Source of the DNA: Weissella confusa
GTDB taxonomy: Bacteria > Bacillota > Bacilli > Lactobacillales > Lactobacillaceae
Assembly: GCA_014332815.1 (NCBI GenBank)
Contig: JACSZT010000005.1
Coordinates: 39,994 to 103,993 of the forward strand
Reading direction: 5' to 3'
Length of the DNA: 64,000 nucleotides
Positions within the stretch are counted from its first letter, which is position 1. Each line of letters starts with the position of its first letter. A program made the translations under genes and the position numbers. Shown here in pieces: positions 23,631-31,966 of this stretch. Under the pieces are notes generated by a model, which saw only the letters and a list, made by a program, of their open reading frames with translations, was not told the DNA's origin and ran no database searches.

Positions 23631-23766
23631 GTTCAGCCACCCATGACAACGTTTCTGATACCGCAAGCCAGTATTCTGACGCTGTACCATCATTGCCCTC
23701 TCGTTGTTCTGAAACGAACGCACGGTCTAAAAATTGCTTTGCATCCGCTCGCAATTCATTTGTCAT
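23623..23766 (-). CDS. Small phage protein, 47 aa
   Basis: MTNELRADAKQFLDRAFVSE... with a perfect GGAGG 7 nt before the ATG. Helical, no recognised domain. Belongs to the leftward early operon; coupled to the next small acidic frame. Confidence 0.55.
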   Translation of the reverse strand: MTNELRADAKQFLDRAFVSEQREGNDGTASEYWLAVSETLSWVAERV

Positions 23767-23843
23767 GTCATTCCTCCATGTGTTACCCTTATCGGGTAGT
23801 TAACTATTCCAAATTAATTACCGACGCTTAACGGTTGCAGCCG

Positions 23844-24158
23844 TTAGGCGTTTTCTTTTTGGTAACGTCCACGATAACGAATTGATGACAGCGTCACCTT
23901 AGACACTCCAATAGCTGATGCAATTTCACTTGCTGATTTACCTGCGTCTTGCATCTTCTTGAATACTTGGTACCGACTTTCGTACTCATCTCTCTTCACC
24001 TGATTTTCACCAGGCGCCACCCAAGTAGTACGGTGTTCCAAACGACCGTTATATTGCAGAATGCGTTTACGCTCCGCTTCGATGTCAAACTCCTTATCTG
24101 GTGCAAAGTAGTGATGAAAATCCGCAACACCAGTTGATCCAATATCATAATCCGCCAT
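23844..24158 (-). CDS. Phage protein with C-terminal helix-turn-helix
   Basis: 104 aa from MADYDIGSTGVADF, with TTGGAGGACGATC before the ATG. The C-terminal part KSASEIASAIGVSKVTLSSIRYR reads as a helix-turn-helix, so DNA binding is likely. The start overlaps the end of the upstream gene by 14 nt. Confidence 0.65.
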   Translation of the reverse strand: MADYDIGSTGVADFHHYFAPDKEFDIEAERKRILQYNGRLEHRTTWVAPGENQVKRDEYESRYQVFKKMQDAGKSASEIASAIGVSKVTLSSIRYRGRYQKENA

Positions 24159-24411
24159 GATCGTCCTCCAATACTTGTTTTGTGGATTCAATAAGAGAGT
24201 GCTTCTCTGACAAAATACGATGTACATTCAATGCCAACCAAGGCGGTGTTGAGATGCCAGTATGCTTTGCTTCACGCATCATGTTCAATGCAGCCACACT
24301 AGTTCCTAATTGGTCAGCTAACTCTTCGTCGTACAAGTTTTCGAGGCCTTGAACGATGAAGATTGAAACCAATTGTTTCGGTGAAATCATTACCGGATTA
24401 AATTCATTCAT
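24145..24411 (-). CDS. Hypothetical phage regulator-like protein
   Basis: 88 aa. The segment YDEELADQLGTSVAALNMMREAK looks like a helix-turn-helix. AAAGGAAACAAAA precedes the ATG and its start overlaps the stop of the XRE gene (ATGA). Exact role unknown. Confidence 0.6.
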   Translation of the reverse strand: MNEFNPVMISPKQLVSIFIVQGLENLYDEELADQLGTSVAALNMMREAKHTGISTPPWLALNVHRILSEKHSLIESTKQVLEDDHGGL

Positions 24412-24632
24412 TTTTGTTTCCTTTCTAGGTTGCAGCCGCTAGGCGTTTTTTCACCTTCCAACCACTGTTGATCAACGCCATAAAACACACTCAATGCGTA
24501 CCAAGCTAGACGACTCGGTGTCCGTACTCCTGTTTCATACTGCGACAATACGTTAGGTCGTACGCCAATCGCATCTCCCACTTGTGTTTGGGTAAACCCT
24601 CGCTTAAGCCTGATTTCTTTTATCCGATTCAT
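24408..24632 (-). CDS. XRE-family helix-turn-helix protein
   Basis: 74 aa from MNRIKEIRLKRGFTQTQVGDAIGVRPNVLSQYETG, a textbook XRE/Cro fold. An AAAGGTAATTAT leader sets the start; longer in-frame starts lack a site. Second small repressor-like gene of the early operon, distinct from the Cro-like gene at 26038. Confidence 0.75.
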   Translation of the reverse strand: MNRIKEIRLKRGFTQTQVGDAIGVRPNVLSQYETGVRTPSRLAWYALSVFYGVDQQWLEGEKTPSGCNLERKQK

Positions 24633-24763
24633 ATAATTACCTTTCTGAGTCGCACACCCCAAGACACACACCAACATGTTGTTAAGAGACAAACAGTAAG
24701 AGAAAAAATATTACATGTAAGTGGTTGATGTGCATCTGGCGATGCGCGACCCATATTCAATTA

Positions 24764-24931
24764 TTATTGATGTGAGTTGTTGTACTCAACAAAGTCATTC
24801 CAATACTCATCTGGATCCCAGCCAACATCGGCGGCTGCCTTTTTGGAACGCTTCTCAACTTGACTATCAAGTCCAATGAGTGCAATCGCATCGAATGCGT
24901 TAGCCAATACTTTAACAATCGTCTTGATCAT
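24764..24931 (-). CDS. Small phage protein with hydrophobic N-terminus
   Basis: 55 aa from MIKTIVKVLANAFDAIALIG; AAGGAGG lies 7 nt upstream. N-terminal amphipathic or membrane-active helix, then KKAAADVGWDPDEYW. Overlaps the end of the 49-aa membrane protein. The 70 nt to the next gene hold nothing recognisable. Confidence 0.5.
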   Translation of the reverse strand: MIKTIVKVLANAFDAIALIGLDSQVEKRSKKAAADVGWDPDEYWNDFVEYNNSHQ

Positions 24932-25061
24932 CAGTTGCCTCCTTAATCTTTTCTTCCAGCTGTGGTCGCAAGTGAATGTCGCGAGCGTCGAGGAAGTCAA
25001 ACAACCAAGCCACGAACATCACCAACATTAATATTGCGAACACTACATATCCAACTGCCAT
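24912..25061 (-). CDS. Small phage membrane protein, 49 aa
   Basis: MAVGYVVFAILMLVMFVAWLF is one membrane helix, followed by a charged tail ending QLEEKIKEATDDQDDC. Start overlaps the upstream stop (TAATG) with GGAGAATATCGATA before it. Small early membrane proteins in phages can act in superinfection exclusion; no direct evidence here. Confidence 0.5.
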   Translation of the reverse strand: MAVGYVVFAILMLVMFVAWLFDFLDARDIHLRPQLEEKIKEATDDQDDC

Positions 25062-25276
25062 TATCGATATTCTCCACGTCCAAACTTGCGCAACAACTCA
25101 ACTGAGAAACGGTTTGGTTGTTGCTCAATTCGCATACGCTTGAATTCATCTGAGTAACGAATCTCATTGAACTTCTCTTGTGCGTAATCAAGCATCGCCG
25201 CCGCAGTCTCAGCATTCACCCAAATTACAAGTTCCGGTGGTAACTCGGTTAACTGGTCAATTTTTCGCTTGGTCAT
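25061..25276 (-). CDS. Hypothetical phage protein, 71 aa
   Basis: MTKRKIDQLTELPPELVIWVNAETAAAMLDYAQEKF..., helical, no known motif. A GGAGG site lies before the ATG. Between the antirepressor and the small membrane protein. Confidence 0.6.
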   Translation of the reverse strand: MTKRKIDQLTELPPELVIWVNAETAAAMLDYAQEKFNEIRYSDEFKRMRIEQQPNRFSVELLRKFGRGEYR

Positions 25277-25282
25277 TCCGTC

Positions 25283-26035
25283 CTACACCTCCAATAAAGC
25301 CTTAGCTTCACCAAGAAACTTGTTAATGAAGTATTGTTGTCCCTTGCCGGTCACCTTTGGCGTCTTAGTAGTCACATTCACACCATTAGCGTTGATGTGG
25401 TTGTGTTCCTTAATCTCAAACAAGCCAAGCTCCATGCTCTTCTGTGTTGGCATGTTCCGGTCTGAACCTTGTCGCTTAACTAGATAGCCATTTTCACGTA
25501 GATAACCGAACAAACGATTCTGTCCCATATCTACGCCGTTTTGCTTAAGCAACTTTGCCAACTCACCAATCAGAATTGATGACTGACTGGCTGATACTGC
25601 GTCAGCAAACAAAGCCTTAGGCGTCATCTCTGCGATGATCTTGTCCTTGTGGTCTAACATCAGTTGAGCTGACTTCAAGCCCATGGCCATTTGAATACGT
25701 GGGTCTGCCATCAACGCCTTGTGTTCTTTCTCAATTGCGATGAAGTAGTCTCGAATTTCTTGGCTCTTAGCTGTCTTAGACATCATCGCTACATTCTTAG
25801 CCATATCTGTTGTTAAGTTGAAATCGTTAAGATACTGCACACTTCCGTTTCCACCTTTAACAGGTGTACCTCCAGGTACGCCCGTCCAATCAGTACCTTC
25901 AACATACATATCTTGGTATTGACTGAACCAAGTACTGAATCGCTTTACAACTCCTAGCACCTTATACAATTCACGAGCGCTAACCCGTTGCTCACCTTCT
26001 TGATTCGTTTGAACCTTAATCAGTTCGTTTGTCAT
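25283..26035 (-). CDS. ant: Phage antirepressor, AntA-type N-terminus and KilAC domain
   Basis: 250 aa from MTNELIKVQTNQEG, with GAGG 7 nt upstream. Residues about 18-85 (RVSARELYKVLGVVKRFSTWF ... FNLTTDMAKNVAMMSKTAKS) match AntA. The C-terminal half (ALFADAVSASQSSILIGELAK, NGVDMGQNRLFGYLRENGYL, MPTQKSMELGLFEIKE) is a KilAC domain. Antirepressors bind or displace CI to start lytic growth. Placed right after the Cro-like gene. Confidence 0.88.
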   Translation of the reverse strand: MTNELIKVQTNQEGEQRVSARELYKVLGVVKRFSTWFSQYQDMYVEGTDWTGVPGGTPVKGGNGSVQYLNDFNLTTDMAKNVAMMSKTAKSQEIRDYFIAIEKEHKALMADPRIQMAMGLKSAQLMLDHKDKIIAEMTPKALFADAVSASQSSILIGELAKLLKQNGVDMGQNRLFGYLRENGYLVKRQGSDRNMPTQKSMELGLFEIKEHNHINANGVNVTTKTPKVTGKGQQYFINKFLGEAKALLEV

Positions 26036-26037
26036 GA

Positions 26038-26253
26038 TTAAACCTCTACTTCCTGTTGCTTCAACTTCACGTAATCGAGAGCTTGTTGCCATCGCTTACG
26101 GTCCAATTCTGTTGCCGTCTTACCTTCGCCAGTAATCATCTTGGTTACCAACGTAGACATTTGACTGCGAGTAATACCGATGAATTCACCAACTTGCGTT
26201 TGGTTAACACGAGCCTTAGCAAGTTCAACGCTCCATTCCCACTTATCAGCCAT
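26038..26253 (-). CDS. cro: Cro-like DNA-binding protein
   Basis: 71 aa. VNQTQVGEFIGITRSQMSTLVTKM forms a helix-turn-helix. First leftward gene, divergent from the CI-like gene, with AAGGAGG before the ATG, the position of cro in temperate phages. An excisionase-like role cannot be excluded. Confidence 0.65.
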   Translation of the reverse strand: MADKWEWSVELAKARVNQTQVGEFIGITRSQMSTLVTKMITGEGKTATELDRKRWQQALDYVKLKQQEVEV

Positions 26254-26535
26254 TTATAAACCTCCTTCGGTACTAATTTAGTTGAACAATGTTTAAAAAC
26301 ATTGTTGACTTAGTACTCTTTCAGTACTAGAATTACACGTATAAAGAAGCGTTACAAAACGCCTACTTATCCCTATTTATCAGAGCCTGCCAGCATTTGA
26401 TTTATCGGGTTTGTGTTTTTGTACGCTGTTTAACAACTTGGTACATGAATTATAATAGTACTGTTTTAATACCGTGTCAACTATTTTGATACGCTTTTAG
26501 TACTTTTATTTTTCGAGGCCCTTTGAGGTATTGAT
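26254..26535. promoter_or_regulatory. CI/Cro divergent control region with operator-like repeats
   Basis: A 10-bp inverted repeat AACAATGTTT/AAACATTGTT with AA spacer sits at 26285-26306. The motif AGTACT occurs at 26312-26317, 26323-26328 (together an inverted pair TAGTACT/AGTACTA), 26457-26462 and 26499-26504. A TATAAT box at 26451-26456 faces the CI gene. The two motif classes may serve two regulators, for example CI/Cro. Confidence 0.6.
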
Positions 26536-26916
26536 ATGACACTATTTGAACGAGTTAAAGACATTGCAAAATCAAAAGGATTTACCCTTACTGAACTAGC
26601 CAGACGAGCAGGCATAGGTGAAAAATCTATTTATACATGGAAACCAACTAAACAATTTCCAGATGGAATTGAACCAAAACGAGAAACACTTGAAAAAGTC
26701 GCTGACGTCTTAGGCGTATCAGTAGACTACCTATTGGGTAACACTGATGAGATGCACCTTGCTCCTAACGCCGGCAAACAAGAGCCAATAGACCTTGCCG
26801 AAACTGTCGATGACAGTGAACGAGATAATGTTATCTCAGCTAACGGACAACCCATCTCAGATGAAGACTGGGCGATTATTAAAGCAGTGCTAGCAAAATA
26901 CCCAAAGCGTGACTAA
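26536..26916 (+). CDS. CI-like phage repressor, XRE family
   Basis: 126 aa. N-terminal helix-turn-helix LFERVKDIAKSKGFTLTELARRAGIGEKSIYTW and VADVLGVSVDYLLGNTDE. The C-terminus is short and lacks the LexA-type Ser/Lys peptidase, so inactivation probably depends on the adjoining ImmA peptidase or the antirepressor. The next gene begins right after its stop (TAAATG). Confidence 0.85.
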   Translation: MTLFERVKDIAKSKGFTLTELARRAGIGEKSIYTWKPTKQFPDGIEPKRETLEKVADVLGVSVDYLLGNTDEMHLAPNAGKQEPIDLAETVDDSERDNVISANGQPISDEDWAIIKAVLAKYPKRD

Positions 26917-27300
26917 ATGATTAACGATTTATTGAGAGAGATTAATGCGTTGGACTTCGATCATGAAGCCGTGCCTATTGATATACCTGCTGCACTCATT
27001 CCAGAGCACAAGGTGGTAGTTTATAACCCCACGCTGGTTACACCCTACTATCTCACGCACGAAATTATTCATATAGAAGAACAGCACAATCGCAGATTGT
27101 TTTCATTCAATGGTAACGACGAACGCAACCCAAACGAACGCATCGCAGAAGATGAAGCCATTCACCGATTAGTTAAACACCACCTGTCGTTGAATGGTCG
27201 ATACAACTATTTAGACATCATGATGATTTACGGCATTCCAGCGCATTTAGAGCAGTCGGTTATTCGTGAGATGTCTGATATAACGCTATACGCAAATTAA
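26917..27300 (+). CDS. immA: ImmA/IrrE-type metallopeptidase
   Basis: 127 aa. The zinc motif HEIIH (in LTHEIIHIEEQHNR) with a downstream Glu in EDEAIHRLVKHH. ImmA peptidases cleave the paired XRE repressor on induction, which fits the repressor without its own peptidase domain. Translationally joined to the CI-like gene. Confidence 0.85.
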   Translation: MINDLLREINALDFDHEAVPIDIPAALIPEHKVVVYNPTLVTPYYLTHEIIHIEEQHNRRLFSFNGNDERNPNERIAEDEAIHRLVKHHLSLNGRYNYLDIMMIYGIPAHLEQSVIREMSDITLYAN

Positions 27301-27347
27301 AATACGTGCAGACAGGAATCACGTTAAAAGCTTTAAGGAGTATGGGT

Positions 27348-28109
27348 ATGACATTCTTCATGATACTTTGGCTTATTACTGGTATCGCTTTTTGGGTAAC
27401 CTTAATCATTTGGGGAATCAATCGGGCAAAGAAGCGTGAAAGTAAAATAACTGGTAAAGTACCGTTAATTCTTTTAGCCATTTCAGTGGTATCGCTTATC
27501 TTTGGTGCAGTACTTGCACCAAGCGATAATAGTGATACAACAGCAGATGTTTCTTCTTCAACTTCTAAAAAATCAGTTTCAATGACTGCTTCTGAAAAAG
27601 AATCATCAAAAAAGGCTGCTTCTGAATCGGCATCAAAGGCATCTTCTAAGGCTGCTGCAAAAGCATCTTCTGAATCTGCTTCATCCAAGGCTGCTTCTGA
27701 ATCTGAGGCAAAAGAATCTTCTGAACGTGCTGCTTCAGCGTCTGTCGCACACGACCCTGCCACATATCAAACAGGCATCACATACGATCAAGTTGCACGA
27801 ACTCCAGATGAATATGAGGATAAAAAAGTGCAATTCACCGGACGTGTTCTTCAAGTAATGGAAGATAAAAGTGGAACTCAAATTCGACTGGGTGTTGATG
27901 GTAGCTACGATAATGTCATTCTAGTTTCAATTGATAAGAGCAACCTCAATGGATCTCGTATTCTTGAAGATGATTTAGTTACCGTATCTGGTATTAGTAG
28001 TAATACGATCACCTATAAGTCAACTTTGGGTGGAAACATTACTATACCATCAATGATTGGTTTGATTGTTGATAACCAAGGTCCTGCATCAGATGACTAT
28101 GGATACTAA
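27348..28109 (+). CDS. Membrane-anchored protein with Ser/Ala/Lys-rich stalk
   Basis: 253 aa from MTFFMILWLITG, chosen because AAGGAG lies 7 nt upstream; an in-frame GTG at 27306 has no site. Two membrane helices (about 2-22 and 38-60), then a low-complexity stalk of Ser, Ala, Lys and Glu (about 65-137). A C-terminal beta-rich domain follows (YDQVARTPDEYEDKKVQFTGRVLQV ... LVTVSGISSNTITYKSTLGG), resembling OB-fold domains of lactobacillal surface proteins. Lysogeny-module location suggests a moron, perhaps for exclusion. Not proven. Confidence 0.7.
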   Translation: MTFFMILWLITGIAFWVTLIIWGINRAKKRESKITGKVPLILLAISVVSLIFGAVLAPSDNSDTTADVSSSTSKKSVSMTASEKESSKKAASESASKASSKAAAKASSESASSKAASESEAKESSERAASASVAHDPATYQTGITYDQVARTPDEYEDKKVQFTGRVLQVMEDKSGTQIRLGVDGSYDNVILVSIDKSNLNGSRILEDDLVTVSGISSNTITYKSTLGGNITIPSMIGLIVDNQGPASDDYGY

Positions 28110-28269
28110 TTAATACACAAAAAAATACGCACACCCCCGCCGCCAAGCTAGAAGTGTACGTATCAGTCAAAATAGAACATCACTGCCCTATTTACGTATT
28201 CAATTGTACCAGACCTGGGTATGTCTTTAAACTGCCTAAATTTTTTATGTAAAGGTTAGGTTTAAATTA

Positions 28270-29334
28270 ATGTCAGTAGAAAAACGCAACGGTAGCTGGC
28301 GTGCAGTCGTCACTTATTACGTTGAAGGTAAAAAGAAGCGAAAAGTAAAAGCTGGCTTCAGAACTAAAACGGAAGCATTAGCTTATGAAACTAATTTGAA
28401 AGCTAAGCTCAATGATGGGTACGAAATCGATAAAACGACAATGTTATTTACTGACTTCTACGATGCATGGCTCAATAACCATCTGGAATCAGGTATCAAA
28501 CAGCAAACGCAACTCAATCACTTAGCAACCCAAAAAATCGTGCACGAGTATTTGAAAAACGTCACGCTGGAGCAAATGGACCGCCGTCGTTTTCAACGTT
28601 TCCTTGATGAATATTCAATCGGTCATTCAGCAAGCCCTGTTCGTCAAGTAGCTATGCGTGCTGGTATGCCGCTAAAAGAAGCGTTTAATGACGGAATAAT
28701 AAAAACAGATCCAACGTACGGCGCAAAATTCAAAGGATCAGAAAGTAAATCTTCCGAACTAAAGTTTCTTGAAGAATCTGACCTTAATAAGCTAGTAGCC
28801 TATATCGAAGACCAACCAATAACCGCACCCAATTTTGCTATCTACACTGCCGCTCTATCCGGTATGCGTGCTGGTGAAGTATTGGCATTAACGTTTGCTG
28901 ACATCAACATAGCTGGTCATTTTATCTCAGTCACAAAGACAAAGACCAATCGACCACCATATCAGTACACAACGCCAAAAACAAAGCGCTCAGTGCGTCA
29001 AGTTGCCATGCCTGATAAATACTTCATACAACTAGAAAGATTTGTCACAGCCTTTCCTAACGCTCCTGAACATATCTTTGGAGAGAAGACGACCCAATCA
29101 GTACCATCTCACTATCTTCGAAAAATGGTTAAAGAACTTGGCATCAAGCCAATTACGCTACACGGATTACGTCACACACATGCCAGCTTATTGATTAGTA
29201 AGGGTATCGACGTTGCGTATGTTAGTGAGCGTCTTGGACATAGCAACGTTACTATTACTCAAAATACCTACTTCCACTTATTAGCAAATGAGCGCCAAAC
29301 AGAAGCTCAAAAAGCACTCAGTTTACTCAATTAG
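28270..29334 (+). CDS. int: Tyrosine-family site-specific integrase
   Basis: 354 aa. N-terminal arm-binding domain (SVEKRNGSWRAVVTYYVEGKK), SAM-like core-binding domain (about 60-150), catalytic domain with Arg200 (ALSGMRAGEVL), His298-x-x-Arg301 (HGLRHTH), His324 (RLGHSN) and nucleophile Tyr334 (NTYFHL). Complete active site. The 160 nt upstream hold only an imperfect TACGCACAC/GTGTACGTA repeat. Followed at once by four AGGTGTCC repeats, likely arm sites. Confidence 0.92.
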   Translation: MSVEKRNGSWRAVVTYYVEGKKKRKVKAGFRTKTEALAYETNLKAKLNDGYEIDKTTMLFTDFYDAWLNNHLESGIKQQTQLNHLATQKIVHEYLKNVTLEQMDRRRFQRFLDEYSIGHSASPVRQVAMRAGMPLKEAFNDGIIKTDPTYGAKFKGSESKSSELKFLEESDLNKLVAYIEDQPITAPNFAIYTAALSGMRAGEVLALTFADINIAGHFISVTKTKTNRPPYQYTTPKTKRSVRQVAMPDKYFIQLERFVTAFPNAPEHIFGEKTTQSVPSHYLRKMVKELGIKPITLHGLRHTHASLLISKGIDVAYVSERLGHSNVTITQNTYFHLLANERQTEAQKALSLLN

Positions 29335-29336
29335 AA

Positions 29337-29374
29337 AGGTGTCCATAAGGTGTCCGAGGTGTCCAAAGGTGTCC
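29337..29374 (+). repeat. Four AGGTGTCC direct repeats, likely integrase arm sites
   Basis: Exact copies at 29337-29344, 29348-29355, 29357-29364 and 29367-29374, starting 3 nt after the integrase stop. Short phased direct repeats next to int are typical P-arm binding sites of attP. This marks the right end of the element; no matching core duplication was found at the left junction. Confidence 0.65.
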
Positions 29375-29430
29375 GAAAATCTAGTTTTACCTGGTTCGAT
29401 ATGGTTATAAACGGATACGAAAAAACAAAC

Positions 29431-29474
29431 AAAAAAGCCGTTATACCAAGCTTTCGCCCGATATAACGGCTTTT
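29431..29474. terminator. Bidirectional terminator between int and rpmE2
   Basis: AAGCCGTTATA/TATAACGGCTT stem with A-run left and T-run right; serves rpmE2 (leftward) and int. Confidence 0.8.
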
Positions 29475-29488
29475 GTACGAAATATCTA

Positions 29489-29731
29489 TTAAGACAAACC
29501 GTACTTCTTGTTGAACTTGTCGACCGCACCATCGGCAGTAGTAAACTTTTGCTTACCAGTGTAGAATGGGTGTGAATCTGACGTAACTTCAACACGGATC
29601 ATTGGGTACGTAGCACCTTCGAACTCGATCGTCTCGTTTGAAGTACGAGTTGAACCAGTCAAAAGCTTGTAACCAGTAGTTGAATCAACGAAAACCACTT
29701 GGTGGTAATCTGGGTGAATATCAGCCTTCAT
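29489..29731 (-). CDS. rpmE2: 50S ribosomal protein L31 type B
   Basis: 80 aa. [20 protein letters not shown] ... [28 protein letters not shown]. It lacks the zinc-binding cysteines, as expected for the B-type paralogue used under zinc limitation or as sole L31 in lactobacilli. GGAGAAACACG precedes the ATG. Flanks the right end of the prophage. Confidence 0.93.
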   Translation of the reverse strand: MKADIHPDYHQVVFVDSTTGYKLLTGSTRTSNETIEFEGATYPMIRVEVTSDSHPFYTGKQKFTTADGAVDKFNKKYGLS

Positions 29732-29856
29732 CGTGTTTCTCCTTATCGCCCTAGTACATTGCGTACCAGAGTCAGTTTATTTAACCTGAATATAATACCA
29801 TAACTTCGAAAAGAATGGTAGTCTCTCAACCAAAGAAATTTGCAGAATATTCACAA

Positions 29857-31707
29857 TTAGTGATTAGCACCCTTTGCGAATTCTGTATCATCTTCAGCCT
29901 TAAGCACAGCCATAAAGGCTTCTTGTGGCACATCAACCGTACCAACCGCCTTCATGCGCTTCTTTCCACGCTTTTGCTTATCCAACAACTTGGCACGACG
30001 GTCAGGGTCACCTGTGTGAATCTTTGAGGTAACGTCCTTACGGTATGCCTTAATCGTTGAACGTGACACAATCTTTGAACCGATTGCCGCTTGCACTGGA
30101 ATTTCAAAGTTACGACGTGGGATGATTTGCTTCAACTTAGCCGTAATAATGCGTGAACGCTCTTGGGCGAAGTCCTTGTGCACGATAAAGCTCAAGGCAT
30201 CGACCTTATCACCGTTCAACAAGATATCAATCTTAACCAAGTCAGACTTGCGGTAACCTGAAATCTCGTAATCCAATGAGGCGTAACCACGCGTGTTTGA
30301 CTTCAACTTATCGAAGAAGTCAAAGATGATTTCTGACAATGGAATGTAGTACTTCACGTTAACACGGTTTTGGTCCAAGTAATCCATCGTATCGAATTCA
30401 CCACGCTTTTGTTGCGCCAATTCCATAACTGCCCCAACATATTCGTTAGGCACCATGATTTGTGCGTGTACGTATGGTTCTTCAATCCACTTGATGGCAC
30501 TGGCTTCAGGCAACTCTGATGGGTTGGCCACTTCAACCATTTCACCGTCTGTCGTGTACGCGTGGTACGTTACAGATGGCGCCGTCGTGATCAATTCCAT
30601 ATCGAATTCACGTTCAAGACGCTCTTGCACAACGTCCATGTGCAACAAGCCCAAGAATCCAGTACGGAAACCGAATCCCAACGCTTGTGACGTTTCAGGC
30701 TCAAATTCCAATGACGCATCGTTCAATTGCAACTTTTCAAGCGCTTCACGCAAGTCGTTGTACTTTGAGTTATCCGTTGGGTACAAACCTGAGTACACCA
30801 TTGGCGTCATTGGTTGGTAACCTGGCAATGCTTCAGCCGCTGGGTTCTTAACTGATGTAATCGTATCACCAGGGCGTGCGTCACGAATGTTCTTAATTGA
30901 AGCAGCGACATAACCAATATCACCAGCCATCAAGAAGTCACGCTTCACAGGGTGTGGTGAGTTAACACCAACTTCTGTGATTTCGTATTCAGCTCCTGAG
31001 TTCATGAAGCGAATCTTATCACCCGGCTTCATAACCCCTTCCTTCACACGAACGGTCAAAATAACACCCTTGTATGAATCGTAGGCTGAGTCAAAAATCA
31101 ACGCTTGCAATGGGGCTTCCAAATCACCCTCTGGTGCCGGAATCTTCGCCACAATTTGCTCAAGCAATTCTGGAATACCGATACCTTGCTTAGCTGATGC
31201 CAAAACAGCTTCAGATGCATCAATACCAATCACATCTTCGATTTCAGCACGGACAGCTTCTGGATCAGCGGCTGGCAAGTCAATCTTATTGATCAATGGC
31301 AAAATTTCCAAGTCGTTTTCCAACGCCAAGTAAACGTTTGCCAACGTTTGGGCTTCAACACCTTGGGCGGCATCAACAACCAAAATGGCACCATCGGCCG
31401 CAGCCAATGAACGAGAAACTTCATAAGAGAAGTCGACGTGACCTGGTGTATCAACCAAGTGGAAGATGTACGTCTCACCGTCGTTCGCCTTGTAGTGAAC
31501 TTCAACCGCATTCATCTTAATCGTGATACCACGCTCACGTTCCAAATCCATCGTGTCGAGCAATTGATTTTGCATCTCACGCTCAGTAACCGTGTGCGTC
31601 GCTTCCAGAATACGATCTGAAATTGTCGACTTACCGTGGTCAATGTGAGCCACAATACTAAAGTTACGAATGTGAGATTGGCGCGCCTTCATTTCTTGAA
31701 TGTCCAT
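29857..31707 (-). CDS. lepA: Elongation factor 4 (LepA GTPase)
   Basis: 616 aa, full length. G1 motif AHIDHGKST at residues 20-28, [10 protein letters not shown] switch [16 protein letters not shown], then the EF-G-like domains and the LepA-specific C-terminal domain (YGSLDYE-like [30 protein letters not shown]). Acts on ribosomes in back-translocation or biogenesis. A GGAG site lies 11 nt upstream; an internal ATG at codon 6 is also possible. About 60 nt of AT-rich spacer precede it. Confidence 0.95.
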   Translation of the reverse strand: MDIQEMKARQSHIRNFSIVAHIDHGKSTISDRILEATHTVTEREMQNQLLDTMDLERERGITIKMNAVEVHYKANDGETYIFHLVDTPGHVDFSYEVSRSLAAADGAILVVDAAQGVEAQTLANVYLALENDLEILPLINKIDLPAADPEAVRAEIEDVIGIDASEAVLASAKQGIGIPELLEQIVAKIPAPEGDLEAPLQALIFDSAYDSYKGVILTVRVKEGVMKPGDKIRFMNSGAEYEITEVGVNSPHPVKRDFLMAGDIGYVAASIKNIRDARPGDTITSVKNPAAEALPGYQPMTPMVYSGLYPTDNSKYNDLREALEKLQLNDASLEFEPETSQALGFGFRTGFLGLLHMDVVQERLEREFDMELITTAPSVTYHAYTTDGEMVEVANPSELPEASAIKWIEEPYVHAQIMVPNEYVGAVMELAQQKRGEFDTMDYLDQNRVNVKYYIPLSEIIFDFFDKLKSNTRGYASLDYEISGYRKSDLVKIDILLNGDKVDALSFIVHKDFAQERSRIITAKLKQIIPRRNFEIPVQAAIGSKIVSRSTIKAYRKDVTSKIHTGDPDRRAKLLDKQKRGKKRMKAVGTVDVPQEAFMAVLKAEDDTEFAKGANH

Positions 31708-31783
31708 TATTTATCGCGCTCCTATTCTGTCTAATTTTTCTGTCCCTACCATTATACAGGGTATTTCGGTGCCTGACGATAGC

Positions 31784-31817
31784 AAAAAGAGACCAATCCG
31801 CCTAGATTAGCCTCTTT
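31784..31817 (-). terminator. Terminator after the small membrane protein
   Basis: AGAGGCTAATC/GATTGGTCTCT with TTTTT tail on the minus strand. Confidence 0.75.
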
Positions 31818-31821
31818 CACC

Positions 31822-31956
31822 TTACTTCTTGGTCACGTCCTTGAATTCGCCTTCCAAGACTTGTGCCTTGTTGCGCATTTCATGGTCATGACGTGCTTTA
31901 CGTGATTGCGTGTAAACAAACAATCCGACCAGAATCAAAATAATCAAAAACCACAT
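31822..31956 (-). CDS. Small membrane protein, 44 aa
   Basis: MWFLIILILVGLFVYTQ is a membrane helix, followed by a charged tail (SRKARHDHEMRNKAQVLEGEF). GGAGA 7 nt before the ATG and a terminator right after the stop support a real gene. Lies 10 nt after the aldo/keto reductase and is probably co-transcribed. Function unknown. Confidence 0.6.
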   Translation of the reverse strand: MWFLIILILVGLFVYTQSRKARHDHEMRNKAQVLEGEFKDVTKK

Positions 31957-31966
31957 ACTTGTTCTC

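Larger units (their letters stand above)
19539..29374. mobile_element. Prophage early region or phage satellite with integrase
   Basis: About 10 kb. Rightward lysogeny genes (CI-like, ImmA, membrane moron, integrase) and leftward early genes (Cro-like, antirepressor, small proteins, DUF1351, SSB-tailed protein, HNH nuclease, DnaD-like replication) flank a control region at 26254-26535. No terminase, capsid, tail or lysis genes. The left end stops at the edge of the block-inverted region, so it may be a truncated prophage, an integrated satellite of the PICI type, or a contig joined here. Codon use and AT content are higher than the neighbours. Confidence 0.85.

Noticed and set aside
23538..23723. 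61-aa ORF starting at 23723
   Set aside because: GTG start without ribosome site; the 47-aa frame at 23623-23766 with GGAGG and the acidic frame after it explain the region better.
27590..27750. Repetitive stretch suggestive of CRISPR or tandem repeats, also an acidic minus-strand ORF (27260-27763)
   Set aside because: It is the Ser/Ala/Lys-codon-rich stalk of the plus-strand membrane protein; no regular repeat-spacer pattern, and the minus frame is its shadow.
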